A DNA stretch of 64,000 nucleotides. Origin: Quercus robur. Its lineage: Eukaryota > Streptophyta > Magnoliopsida > Fagales > Fagaceae. Shown here piece after piece: positions 12,485 to 25,419 of this stretch; position 1 is the stretch's first letter, and every line of letters starts with the position of its first letter. The position numbers were made by a program, and so were the translations under genes. The DNA lies in assembly GCF_932294415.1 (NCBI RefSeq), contig NC_065538.1, positions 19,195,656-19,259,655 on the forward strand. The letters run 5' to 3'. The notes below the pieces were generated by a model. That model searched no databases and was not told where the DNA came from. It was given only the letters and a program-made list of their open reading frames with translations.

Positions 12485-14342
12485 AAGGAGGAAAGAAAGA
12501 AAGAAAGAATAGAGCAATGTTGTAAAGCAAAAGCTTTAGAAAAAAAAAATTTGGGAGCATTTTTATCAATTAAGTAAATCACACTCCCTCCTTCAGTTTT
12601 TTCCTAATTTTGAAGAGATAATATTTTGATAGGTCTAAGGAGAAAACACCTAGGCTCCATCATATTTTTTTTTCCCACTTCCCCTTCTAATCAAATACAT
12701 TTCAAAAAGTTTTCCCTTCTTATATATATATATATATATTTTTTTTTTTTCCATCCTTCCTAATATCCTACCTCATCGTAAATCGGTGATCATTGAAGGC
12801 AATGTCAAAGATTGTTCTTGACTCAATCAAATCCCCAACTCCACTCCTCTTTTGCTTCCCCAATTTTCTAATGTTATATTTAATTTTTGTCCTAAAGCCT
12901 CTAATGGCCTAGCCCATTGGACAACTTTTTATTCAAGTTAAGGACTTTAACCCATCTCATCCATCCTTATATAAGCCTTTTGTAAAGATTTTGATGGACA
13001 GTTTCTTTTGTTGTCTCTACCCACATTAGGCCTCTTTTTAATAATATCTCTATCTTCTTACTAAAAATAATAATAATAATTAGTCTAAGAGAATTATAAT
13101 TGAGTGAGACTTTTCTTTTTTCTTTTTTTAAATAAAAAATAAAAAAAGAATGGTGACTCATGAGTTGTCGTCTGTTGAATATGTAACATTCAAAGAAAAG
13201 AGTTTTCCGTTCTTACGTGCTTTGACTTCCCATTGTTCTCAAATTCTCAATATCATCTCTCTCTCTCTCTCTAGTCTCAAGTTATAACTTACCAAAATCC
13301 AAAACCCAGGTCCCGTTTTCATGAATAAATCCTTATATATTCTTAAACCAATGAAAAACCCACTATCCAAACTATAAATGGGAGCTTGGTACCGAAGACA
13401 ACAAAGAAGAGAACGAAGAGTTGGAGCACATGGAAGGGAGTGACAGGGACAGAGTGCTGACTTTGCATCTTTTTTTTCTTTTTTTTTGGTTCTCTCTGCC
13501 CTGCGGTACTATTTCTCTCTCTCTCTCTTTCTCTCATGCTATTTGTTATGTTTTAGAGTTGGCAAATTCCATGATAATATTTATTTGTACAAGAAGCAAC
13601 TCAAGAAAATTTAATTCTGCTTATAATCAACTAAGGGGGTCTAAATCACTTTTCATTATTGACTTTTGTAATCAATATGATTTAGTTTCTTTAATTCAAT
13701 CTAAATTAGTTTAAATTTTTAACCAACCCCCCGAAGAGTTTTGTGATTTGATGCATTCTATGGTGATGTTCACAACTTTTAAACACAACGCAAAAAATTA
13801 ATTAAGAATTTTGTCTAATATTTGGTTGATTGTGGCACCAATGAATATTATTGTCATGTTGATTAGTAAGCATTTTATAGTAAAACTGATATTAGCCTTA
13901 GCATTTTCCTTCAATTTAAAATAGTTTAGATATCCCACTACTAAACACGGAATTAGAGTTTGTGATTTTGTACATTCAATGATGATGTTAACCTTACAGT
14001 GTGTTAACTTATAAACACAACATAACAAATTTAGTTAATATGTCGTTGATGTGGCATGAATCTCTATCATTGTCAAGTCAATTTGTATGCATTTTATAGT
14101 AAAATTGATATTAGCTTTAGCATTTTCAGGTGGATATATAGTTGTGAAATTAGAACAGCCTCTTGCTGGCGGTCTGTTATTATAAATTTGAGTTTATAAC
14201 ATATAACCTCTATAGTCTATTCAGTTCTTCATGTATAGCTCCAGGAAGCCTGATTGCTACAATTAGCTATATTAATGTTCTTATTAACATTATGACATTG
14301 TTTATGCACAATCAAAAAGCATATAAATATACAAAAAACTTC
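11051..14342. other. Duplicated flank between genes B and C, no gene seen
   Basis: Positions 11060-11540 match 3600-4020, and 12780-14340 match the 3' flank of gene B. Between them (about 11760-12760) is an insertion-like block. Its left end (ggttgtttaattggagggg) and right end (cccacttccccttctaatcaaa) are roughly inverse of each other, so a degraded TIR element is possible. A copy of the possible orphan first exon (ATG near 13430) is on the plus strand. T- and A-rich homopolymers are frequent. Confidence 0.5.
11996..12638. repeat. Two-copy tandem duplication of ~305-335 bp
   Basis: Positions 11996-12300 and 12301-12638 are near-identical. They share 'aacaatcacctaaattta', 'ccctgtcatgcccacggct' and 'gaagagataatattttgat' in the same order. 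The copies differ mainly in poly-A length: the second has an A tract of over 30 near 12449-12481. No coding content. Confidence 0.9.
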
Positions 14343-16643
14343 GCAAGTCTGTCCCCACTTTTCTTTCTCTCTTTTCGCCATTTCTGCTTTTGATTCCCAA
14401 TGCTTAACCATCATCACAGTTAATCCAAGAAAAGCCGTGCCTATAGTGCCTCCACTAATTGACAGTAACACCACAAATACCCATTCTGTTCCCTTCCAAT
14501 ACGGAATGATAATCCATGTTGCTGCAATGTAAGCTGTTGCCATGAACAACAATGCTATCCACATTACCTTGTGAGCAACCTTCTGTATCATCATCTGAGG
14601 TTTTCTTTGGAAAGGAATGATGCTAACTAGAATGACAACAATACATAGAGAAGTGAACGATGCAATATTGCTTAATATGATTACTTTGAAAGCTGTTGTT
14701 TTGTACACCATGGACTTTCCTGCCAGTGGTCCACCATGATAGTCATAGACACCACCTGGGGGGCTTATAACAGCTGTAAATGTAACTGTGGCAATCAAAA
14801 TAGCCACCAGTGTAATCGTGTTCCTGGCATTCTGAACTGCCTCTCTGTATGTCGCGTCTTGCTTGTTTTGGCGAATTCTATAAAATTCTACTTGTTCTTC
14901 CTGTCGTTTTTCACTGAGACGTTTCTGTTGCCCAAAACTGGTCAGGGTACTAGTAGTCTGCTTTGACAAGCATTCTGGTTCGGATGTGTTACTGTCCTGA
15001 ATTTCAGAACTTTTTTCCACTTGATGCTTGATCCATTTAATATGCACATTTCCATTGGTCTGGTTGAGGATGTCAAGGGCTGCGAGTCCTTTATGGTTCT
15101 GGAAACTAATATCCACCACTGTTTTGTTGATCAAGTAATCCACAATCTGTAACAAATTGGAATTTCAGAAGTCTAATTAGGAAAAATGCACACGCACACA
15201 ATAACAACAGTAGAAGCATCTACAATCAAGTTTAATCTTTGTAACACACAATTGCAAATCTTTCCATTTGAAAGAAATGTTACTATCTGACTTCAGCAGT
15301 CCTTGAGGACTTGGGCTTGGGACACAATGGAACTTGGGTATGATTTTTAAAGTAGAATACTTCACATACCGTAACATGCACAAAAACACACACACAAACC
15401 ATTGACATGACAAGGTACTATTAAGTGTTCACTGTCTATTTGATGCAATTCAGCCGAAATTATAAATTGTATCTGCACAATTTTTATTACTTCATATATT
15501 TCACCTGAACACAACTGCACCATAGTCTGTTCTAATTTCTCAACTATGAATTATACAACAGATATCATTTTCATTTCTCACCTGATGGTGACTTCCAGAG
15601 GCTGCAATATGTAAGATTGTGTTACCATATTGATCTGGACAGTGGAAGATATTGGTATCATTGAAAATATGTACCAAGTATAAGAAAGCATCGTAGTGGT
15701 TGTATCTCACAGTTAGATGAAAAAATTCTCTCCATTCTTCGTGTAACACTGAAAAGATGTTGGAGCCATTGAAGTGAATTCTTCTAGAATTGCAGTGTTG
15801 CCATTCATTGCTGCCAAGTGCAAAGGTGTGTAACCAAAAATTCCTGAGCAAGGTCTGCATCTACCTGTAGGAGCATTCTTGTTATCTCCACGTGTCCTCT
15901 ATGACAAGAGCAGTGTAATGGTGAAGAACCGTTCCTGTCAAACTTCTGAGTTAAGCTTGGGCACACATCTAAAATCTTCCTAACAATTCCTGCATCACCA
16001 ACTCTAATTTGTTAATAATTAAGCATAATTTAGCTGAACAATTAATATTTACATCGCAAATCATCTACATATTTGATTTGTTTAGAAATTATCACCAGGT
16101 GGACTTTGGAATGGATGCAAAGAGAAATGCCAAATTGCTTGGTGATGTGTTCAACAGGGAAAAGTTAGTTAACAGAACTTTACAACCTACCTGTGTGTCC
16201 TCTTGACACAGCAACATGAAGGCAATTTTGAATAAGATCATCTTCTTCCAACCCCTGTAACCAAGGCTTACTCAAAAGGAGCTTAACCACATCAAGATTA
16301 CCATGATTGCAAGCCATAAAAAAGCCACTCTGGTTGTCAGAGTTAAGCTTACAAGCTGCCCAGGAATTGATATCCAATAGCAGCTCTAAGACTTCAACAT
16401 TCCCTTGATGACAAGCTTCATGCAATGGAGTCTCCAGCTTGCTATTATCAGCAGCAACCATGTCAGGGCACAACTTGATAATTTCTGTGACCAATTCAAT
16501 ATGTCCAAATATTGAAGCCAGGTGCAATGGCGTGTGAATGGTATTAGCTGTTCTTTGTTGGAGAATTTCTTCATTCTCATTAACTAAACTCATAAAATCT
16601 TGCCTGTCATTCTTACAAATTGCCTCTAAAAGCCTTGGTTCAT
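14343..16643 (-). pseudogene. Gene C: ANK-PGG gene, multiply frameshifted, C-terminus deleted
   Basis: The exons correspond to 16643-16191, 15989-15582 and 15146 to about 14343, with splice sites equivalent to gene B. Four frame breaks are visible against B, D and E: one base lost right after the start codon (16640 region); seven lost near 15835-15842 in the ankyrin motif before GYTPLHL; one lost near 15722-15730 before FHLTVRYNHYD; and one inserted near 14393-14400 just after the fourth membrane helix (VKHW). The last ~100 bp of the gene, which in B carries the GYHSF end, are deleted, and homology resumes in the 3' flank. The PGG core ([22 protein letters not shown]) remains readable. This is a clear pseudogene. 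Confidence 0.9.
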
Positions 16644-19070
16644 TTACTTAAGCTTCAAGGCTCACTCTATAAAAAGCAAGATAGTCAGATGGAAAATTGT
16701 GTTGTCAATGCTTATGGCAATGGTAATTGTTCTTCCAATTCAGTTGGTTAGATTTTGTGCAAGAAATTGGAAATGAATAAGAAAGCTGAACAATGCAGTT
16801 AAGGTATCCCTCCTCTGCTCTATGGAACCTTTTTAACTGCTAACTTCCTATGTTCTCTGGAAATGCAGCTGATACTTTCTAAGCATCTTCAAGGAAGATC
16901 ACTAGTATTGCAACAATTAAATATCTTCCTTTTCTTAAGGCCTTGCAATACACTCTTATGCCAGAAATTTCATATGAAAGGTCGAATATTAAACAATCAG
17001 CATAGATGAAAGAGGCAATGGTTGATTTATAAAAAAGTCAATGATTGATGATTTTGACAATTCTTTCATTTATTTTATCTCTTCCAAGTCAATGCTATGA
17101 ATTAGCCTTGATAAATGAACTTCCTGCTTTTACATACCATCAAGCTAGTGTAATTTCATATATATATATATATATATATATTCGTTTATATAGATGATAT
17201 CCACATTTATATGGATGATATTCAAACTATATCACTGTACCAATTTGATATTTGAAATAATGATAACATATTGCACAATTTTAGTATACATACTTATAAA
17301 TTATATACTTGTAAGTTATCTATCAAAAAAAAAAATTATATACTTGTAAGTTGTAAGCACGTTAACAAATTAGAACTTAATGAGGAAAAGTAAAATGCAT
17401 ATTTGATTATTTATTTCGAGGACAATTTAAAAGTTTGAGAAGACTAGTTTAGATAATTAAATATTATCTGACTAGTTTAAATAATTAAATATGATCCTCA
17501 ATCTTCAAACGTATAACCTGTTATAAAGTGGTTCTATAACCCATAGACCTCATCATGCTAACATTATTATTGTCAATGTGTAATCCTAGGCCTAGTGAGA
17601 GCTCAATAATCTGATATACCTGTGCAACAGCCCATGGTCCAGATCGCCTTCAATGAAGTACATGATGAGGAGCACCCTAAGAAGCCTAATCTGCCAACCT
17701 AGATAACATATTCTACCTACCTATTATGCATTGGTAACTTCCCAGGGTAATGACCTGACTCACTCACTCACCCCTTATCCAGCAAGATCTGTAAGAAGTC
17801 AACTGCCATTTTCAGGTAACTTTCCTTGTTTACAGTTGTTGGGTTTGGTTTTGCTTCTGCTCCATTTTATTTTGGTTGTTAACCAAAAAAAAAAAAAAAC
17901 ATGAAAAAAGAAAAATATTCTAAATCCTGTTCTAGTATTAGGCTTGGTCAAATGGTGGTTTTGCTTCTTTGGTGTTCCAGTAACAAAAAAACTAAATATA
18001 ATTCTTGTCAATTCATTTTTTTGAGTTGTTTAGGACCTTGGAATTAGAATGTTCCTTAAAATTTATATTCAGCTTAGCCTAGTTTGATTGTTTGGCTTAG
18101 TTTAGTTTAGTTTAGTTGCTTCTATTTTTTCTTTGAAGTTTCAAATTTTCATGAACCCAATTTTTTTTTCCCCCAGTTCTTTAAAGTAATCAGGAACAAT
18201 ATTTGACATGATATTTAAAGTTTTATATATTTTTATTTTTACTTTCCTCAAAAATTCAATTGGAAGGTGTATGGTAGGTTGATTCTTAGCAATCACTATA
18301 TATATATTAGCAGGTGAGAAAGAAAGTTTTTCCTTGAAAACAAATCGGTGAAATATGTTCAAATTTTAATACTTTTCTTAGTTTTGGTTTAAGCTTGCTA
18401 TGAAATTTGCTTGTGTTGAATATCTTGGATTTCCCACCAATATGCACAACTGTAAAATTATTTTTTATATAACATTTCGAAAGGCACCTTGTTGTTTCCA
18501 TAGCACTTTTGACTGTTACAATTTTCTGAACAGTTGATGGTTGGATAGATGTACTAAAATGGATTCTTGATTGCATTGTAATTTGATTTAGTTAGGATGC
18601 TTGATTAGGCAGTAAGGGAACTGGTATAGTCGATCTGGATTTAATGGTCATAAGAACAAGTAAAGTGATTATTGAACTGGAAGGAAACAACTTATACTGT
18701 TTAGAGCCTTTGTAGAGTTGAAAGCACCAATTGTTGGGAAATTCTTGGATCAACATATTTAGGAATTAGGGTCACACTTTTCAAAATTTTCTATCATAAT
18801 AAAAATACAATTACCATATGCCTTTTCATTTTTTCCAATTACATGCAATGATTTTCCTTCCTTTGTAAACCAATGAAATCCTTGGAAAACAAGAAATAAA
18901 ACATTTTCAATGAATGAGAATAAAACGTACAAACTAGAAAATGATTTTCAAAGTAAATACTTAAGTTCCCAACTATTTTTGCAAAATTAGGCAGCCAAGT
19001 AGATTTCACTCTAACCAGCTTGTTGCTTCTTCAAGATCAAATCAGTTACCCTTTCCTCAATTTTGACTGT
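16644..19070. other. Intergenic between C and D, no gene seen
   Basis: The first few hundred bases resemble the 5' flanks of A and B, including the recurrent block near 16857-16930. A (TA)n run is at 17157-17180. From about 17800 to 19070 the sequence is collinear with 40740-41884 downstream of gene F and partly with 38900-39300, so this is the shared 3' flank of the D/F pair. Short frames here have no recognisable domain. Confidence 0.5.
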
Positions 19071-21910
19071 TCAGTATGCATGATATCCTAGGCATCTGGA
19101 ACTACTAAGGTCAGAGTTGGTGGAGAAATTGGATTTGGATTCTGATCGAGTTTCATCTCTAGTGTTAGAGTTTGTGGAGTGACACTTGATGTCGAGTTTG
19201 ATGTCAGGCTTAGCAGATTGTGACTGGGTTTTGCTATCAGTGAGCGTAACAGTCCCTTGTTTTTTACCTTTGTCTTTCCTCCACTTCAACTTCCTCAACC
19301 AGTGTCTAGCCAAAACAACTCCTAGATAGAAGAATAGAGTTCCCATGGTTGCGGCACTGATAGCAAGTATCCATTCTTTTCCATGACCATGTGGTAAAAT
19401 TATCCATGTGGCTGCAACATAAGATGTAGCCATGAATGAGACAGCCAACCACATGACTTTGTGAGTAACAACCAGTAGCCTCATTAGTAGTTTTCTTTGA
19501 AAAGGAATGATACTGACTAGAATTATAACAATGCTCAAAGATGTGAACAATGCAAAGTTGTTGCTTATTGTAAAGACCTTGAAAGCTGTTGTTCCAGCCA
19601 CTGTTGAATTTCCACTCGATGATTGTTGCTGGTAAACACCACCAGGAGGGTTTAATCCAGCAGTAAAAGTAACTGTGGCAATCAGAATGGCAACAAGTGT
19701 AATTGTGTTCCTGGCATTTTGCAGCGCCTCCCTGTATATATCATGTTGCCTACTTCGACGGTCATTATAAAGTTTAGTTAGTTCTACCTTTCGTCTTCTG
19801 CTCAGGAGCTTATGTCGCTGCAAATTGGCCAAGGAGCTAGTTGTCTTCTTTGGTGAATGATCTGGCATAGTTGAGTTGTCCTCTTGAATTTTGTCTGCCT
19901 CCTCAGCTTGATGATGGAGTGCATTTACTTCATAATTTCCTTGGTTGGGTGGATCACCAAAGTCCTTTGTTATGGGCAACCTGGACACATTATCTAATTT
20001 AATTGGCCTCCAAGTGTCCTCAAATATGCCTGGATTAGTTCCTTCAACTTCTTTTGAACGTAAAATTTTCTTGTTAATACCACCAGCTCCCTCCAACATA
20101 GCTTTAATATGTGGAAATTTATCAATACTACCTGCCTGGTCTAGGATGCCAAGAGCTGTGAGTCCCTCATAATTCTGAGAGTTGATCTCCACTGTTTTTT
20201 TGTTAATCAAAAACTCCACAATCTGGAACAAACTCAAAAAAAAAAAAAAAAAAAAAAAAAAAGGGGCCCAATTAGAACAACACACAAATAATGGACACAA
20301 TAATATACTTTCTTGTTTTATGTTTTTGGCTTTTGGCCATTGGAATTGCTTCTTGTTTATTCCATGATTTTTGAAAATTAAAGTGATCATATTTGGATGA
20401 CATTTGGCCATAAACAATAGTGGTCTTGATGAGTCACCCACAAAGAGGAAGCAACAGTTTCTCAATTATAAGGGAGTAAGCTAACTTCTATTATTGGCGG
20501 TGTATCACATGGGGTAATTTCCTGGGGACAGTGAATGTCTTTTCCTATTGAATCAGGTTAATAAATGCCAGAATATAGATGTGTCTTGGACCATCCATAT
20601 TGGAATATTGCATGCTCATCTAAGTTTCATAATCATAACCATATCAAATATGAGTATAGACCATTCCTTACCTGAGAGCATCCTCTAGAGACTGCAAGAT
20701 GCAAGAGAGTGTTACCACATTGATCTGGATGGTGGAAGAGATCAGTATTGTGGAAGGCACTCACCAACCATATGAAAGCCTCGTAGTGCTTGTACTTCAC
20801 AGTTAAATGAAAAACTGTTTCTCCCTGTCTTGTGAGATGATGAAAGGATATGGGAGCTATCTGCTCAAATTCTTCAAAAATTTCTGTTTTTGCATTCATT
20901 GCTGCCAAGTGCAGTGGCATGTGACCTGTGCTACTCAACTGCAGAGTGAGGTCTGTGCTAAGCTTTAGGAGCATTCTTGCTATTTCCAGGTTCCCACTGT
21001 TACAAGCATGGTGCAATGGAGAATATCCATTCTTGTCAACCTTCCAAGCAAGGTCTGGGAACACATTTAATAACTCTCTAACAACACCTGCACAACCAAG
21101 TATGGATTTCTATTATAAATGGAAATAAGTGATGATAGGAGTCCCCCCATCTCCAAAGATTTAGGACCAACTCCTTTCAATCAGAAGAATGGAATTGTAA
21201 ATTCTCATCTATAGTGTACTGTAAATAGTGGAGGCATTGGACTTTTTTTGAGATTTGTCTTGTGTTGCCTGTCAGATTTGAAGGGTTGTGGATAATTGAA
21301 TTCAATTATCTGTTTTTTCCCTTAGTCTACTCCTTTATTACACATACAGAATAAAATAATTAATTGACATTTTCCGACACATAGAGCAGGTCTGTGATTA
21401 GTTTTAAGTATGTTAAGAGTGGATTTGCAAAGAATAGTTAAGATGAGTTTGCTGCCTACCTGTGTGCCCTCTTGATGCAGCCACATGAAGACAAGTTGGA
21501 TCAAATCCCTCATCTTCTAATCCCACCAACCAAGACTGATTCAACAGGAGCTTCACCAGGTCGACATGCCCATGACTGCAAGCCATAAAGAATGCACTCT
21601 GGTTATCAGCATTAAGCTTACAAGCCGCCCAAGGGTTGTGCTCTAATAGCAGCTTGAGAACCTCAGTATGCCCTCGACTACAGGCTTCATGCAATGGAGT
21701 CTCCAGCTTATTATTCTCTGCAGCAACCATGGGGCGCAACTTCAAAATTTCCATCACCAATTTAACATGTCCAAATCTTGATGCCAAGTGTAACACTGTG
21801 CTCCTGGAACTATCTGTTCTTTGTTCAAGAAAGTTTTCATTCTCTCGAACTAAGTTGATGAAGGTGTTTTTGTCATTTCTTGCAATCACCTCTAAAAGCC
21901 TTGGATCCAT
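19071..21910 (-). CDS. Gene D: intact ankyrin-repeat/PGG-domain membrane protein (BDA1/ACD6-like)
   Basis: The exons are 21910-21460 (451 nt), 21087-20672 (416) and 20222-19071 (1152), with donors GTAGGC and GTAAGG and acceptors TGTGCAG and GTTCCAG. They sum to 2019 nt, 672 aa, with no break. Ankyrin repeats fall at about residues 36-64, 68-100, 102-130, 137-170, 171-203, 205-237, 239-271 and 274-306. The linker (about 320-450) is long and charged. The PGG domain starts with NARNTITL at about 458 and has PPGG near 481-484. Four hydrophobic segments lie at about 461-480, 509-529, 541-564 and 572-594. The tail is Ser/Thr-rich and ends in GYHAY. The family relays immune or stress signals at the plasma membrane; the exact role is unknown. 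Its closest relative here is F, sharing a linker segment absent from B and C. It is one of two intact members. Confidence 0.92.
20236..20262. repeat. A27 homopolymer in intron 2 of gene D (T27 polypyrimidine tract on the coding strand)
   Basis: Twenty-seven consecutive A on the plus strand lie 13 bases upstream of the acceptor of exon 3 when read on the minus strand. They therefore form an uninterrupted T27 polypyrimidine tract. The matching position in gene F has only an ordinary short tract. Confidence 0.95.
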
Positions 21911-24613
21911 TTCTATAAGTTAGAAGATGCCACCAAGTGGGAAATAATCAGTGGAGAAAGTGTTTCACAACTAGTGTTTACAAGAAATCCAGTGGATGAA
22001 ATAACTTTTCCACTTTATGTTGCCTCAAAACTGGCAAGAGAAATTGAGACTTTGTAACATGGAATTAGGATATACTTTTAAGATGGTTTTAATTCTACAT
22101 ATTTATATTTTTACTTATAGTAGCAAATAACTAATCTTTGCAGTGTGGAAAATGGTTAGAAATTGTTGAGCACTAGCTTCCTAGCTTCTCTTTGGAATGC
22201 ATTGATTAAATTCTCAGCAACTTCAGGGAAGCTCATTTTCTGGGAAATTTTGCAATGACTAGAAAATTCTTCCTTGGCAGGCCCAAAAGGTACACTTTAT
22301 GTTGAGTTGGGGGAGGGGGGTCTACCTTCAGGATGAGGAAACCACGGACATACGTTAATGATTGTCTTCACAATTATGAGATGTTAATTTTATTTAGTTA
22401 ATATTTTCTATTGAGGTTAATGTGTAAGTTTTACTTATACATTCCCTATTGTACAAAAGTTGTGCATATCAAGACATCAATTTGGGGTGCAAATGATTCT
22501 GCATGATCCCTGCGTAGACCACTTAGTGTGAAATATATTGTTTCTCTCGAGATAAATTGACAAAAGTGGATTTCTTATTGGTCAAATACCTCATAAAAAC
22601 CTCAGTAGATTTTTATGAAACTCCGCATTCTAGTATAGAAGCAAATCACGTGGAGAAGTTGAGTTTCACAGCTTTTGCTCAGACATTTCATGATAAGAAC
22701 AAACTCAGATAAACATATTCTAACCTTCAAAAGTATGGTACAACCTGAAAATATATAGAAAATACTAACGATATGAAGTATGGAGAAGTTGTCTGCTTTG
22801 TGTGTGTGTTCTTGACACGTATACTTTTGTTGACTAGTCTGTGCGGTGTCTACTCAGGCCTTGCAACTTCTTAAGGTTCTTCAAGGAACACATGTACTAA
22901 CTTCTTAGCATTTGCAAGGCATTTATTTATTAAGCTTCTTCCTCCTTTCATCCAGCTGTAATTAGTTGAAAGAATTATTGATATTCCTGTTCCTTTTTGT
23001 AACATGGATACAGCACGTAGGCCATGAGGTCACATCTAATGCATAAATTTAGATGGTAAGGCCCATTTTGGTTGGAAGCAAATTTTTATGCAATTGGGTC
23101 AAGACTAGAATACAAAATTTGAAGAAAAAACTAAGAAGCCAGTGAGATATTGTTTTCTGATAATGCATTCTTTCAATCTAATCAATGACCCCACCTCATC
23201 CTTTTACATGCTACATATGAACCAATATGCTTTAGCAACTTCACCTTCTTACATGCTTCTTGATAACCACCTCAAGTTTAAACTTTTGGTTAGCCATAAC
23301 TTTTCTAGCATTCTTGTTTCTTTTCACAGTATGAGTACAATTTATTACCAATTCCAAATTAAATTCCTCTTTCACATTTCAGATATACTTAAAAATTATG
23401 CTTCCACCTCCATCAACCTTGTGATCTCCCTCTCTTGCTTCCAAACAGTGAAGAATATGTTTCGTGATATCAATTTTGCTTAGTGATTTGGTCACGAAAG
23501 GTGAGTATTTATGCTCACTACTTTTCTTCTTCATCTTCTTTAGTCTTCTTTAATGTTCTATAGCCACTTTTCCTCTGGCTACAACTTCATCCCATGTTGA
23601 CATAGTCAGTTATCCTCAAATGTTGATACAATTAGCTGCAAAATAATGACTGGCCACTAAGTTGGTGTCTTTTTTCGCAAACTGCTTGAAAAGTTTGGTC
23701 ATAATAGTTTTCAGGGCTTTTATAATATACTTGAACATAATGCTACACTTGTTTGTTCCTATGTGTAATTTATGCACGTGCTGTTAGTTTTTTGGGAGTA
23801 TGCTTTGCTTTGCAGATGAGCAAGTCTGCAGAAGGGTGGTTGCTTAGCAGATTTTTGGAATTTATCTGTTTGTGTACTTTCGGGAGAGGTTTTTTCAATC
23901 CAATAATTCCTTCAACACAATGATTTACCCTTCTGGATTTGCAGATGATTTGCAATATGACTTGTTATAATTCATGCTTTACCCCCTTAGCAGTGCATGT
24001 CCTGTGTCACTGACTTGTAGTTCCTTTACATTTTAATCACTCCTCTTCAAATAGTGAGCACAAAAAATGTGATGACTAAGTAGAGGGAATCTTCAAAAGG
24101 TGAGATAAAGAATTTTGAGGCACCTTTAATTCTCTAGATCATTATTAACTTGCAATTTGAAGTTCATGGGAAGTTGGTGGTTCAATATAATTAATGACAG
24201 CAATGTCATTCAATTTATTTGAGCTACTAGAGAATGCAATTTATAAAATTAAGATGATTTTCATTATGCTAGGAATTAAATTGACAAATACCATGACAAT
24301 GTAATTTGGAGTGGTTCTGCATTCCTTGATCATTATGTGAGACAATAAACCTAGGACTTTGGAAGCTAAAAATTCTTGCTCAAGCCTTAACAAGCCCACT
24401 CAAGCTAGCCAACAATATCCAGATTCTTAGACATAATGAGGGTTCTGGGTCTTGAAGTTTTTTTAGAGAAGCTAGTTGTGGTTTTTCTGGTAAGCTCTCT
24501 AGCCATTATTTGAGAGGCACGCAGATTGAGACTTTTTTTCTTTGGCTTCTTAAGCTCTCAAGCAAAAAGGAAACTGTGTAGGAGCATTTTATGATGCTCA
24601 TTTGTTGAACCAA

Positions 24614-24644
<31 letters not shown>

Positions 24645-25419
24645 GAGTAGAGAGAGTTTGTGGATATGAGCTCCTGGGCAAAACAGCGAAGTAGAATGAG
24701 ATTGGCTTTGCTTCTCAAACTATCAAGCCGAAAGCAATTGCCTCCCTTTCTCTCCCATTTGGCTCTTGATCTTGTGCTCTTATTTTTGTATCCTATAGTC
24801 ATAGCCAAGATCACAAAAGAATCCACGCCAAGTGCTCCATAAAATACCCCTTTTATAATTTTATTGTCCCACTCTTCTTTTAATCCCAGAAGAGAGTTTT
24901 TGTGAGTTGAGACCACATAAACATTCCAGCGAGGTTCACTGCAATCAAACCTTGAGGGAGTTGCCTTGGTGTTTCAGAGGTTCTGGCTTTCTGTGAGCCA
25001 GGAGTTCATAGAGGAAATCACCATTGAAGGATTCTAGAGGTTCTGGGACTACTACCTTACTATGGTAGGAAGGCAGGGATGGCATTTGTACTTGTAGAGG
25101 TGGTATAGAGTTTAGGCCAACAAAGGTTTGATAAGTCGCTGACTATTGTAATTATTCATAATGGATTTTTTATGGGATTATTTCTGTCTAATGGTTTTTC
25201 ATTTCAAAAGGTTTTCTCCTTTAGTTGTCCACTTTGTGATCATTCTCATTGTTACTATTTTATTGCTTTAACTATTGATTTGGTTGATATTATATAAAAT
25301 GTGGTGTGTGTGTGTATACTGAGAAACCTCACACTTCCAAAGAAGCACAAGAAGAAAAAACATACTGAACAAAAACAATATGTAAGAAAATCCTTCATTG
25401 TTACCACTACATTAAACGT
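21911..25419. other. Intergenic between D and E, no gene seen
   Basis: Positions 21911-23230 are collinear with 62613-64000 upstream of gene F, so this is the shared 5' flank of the D/F pair. The part from about 24330 to 25320 looks like a dispersed non-coding repeat, perhaps a solo LTR, with a (TA)n run at 24620-24644 and a TG-rich end, but I cannot fix its termini. A minus-strand open frame at 24916-24506 contains translated microsatellite (IYIYIY) and no known domain. No host gene is supported. Confidence 0.45.

Noticed and set aside
23142..23483. A 113-residue plus-strand frame upstream of D
   Set aside because: No domain and AT-rich composition. It lies in the flank shared with gene F, and nothing suggests a conserved gene.
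24506..24916. A 136-residue minus-strand frame between D and E
   Set aside because: It contains translated (TA)n microsatellite and no recognisable domain; the region looks like a dispersed non-coding repeat.
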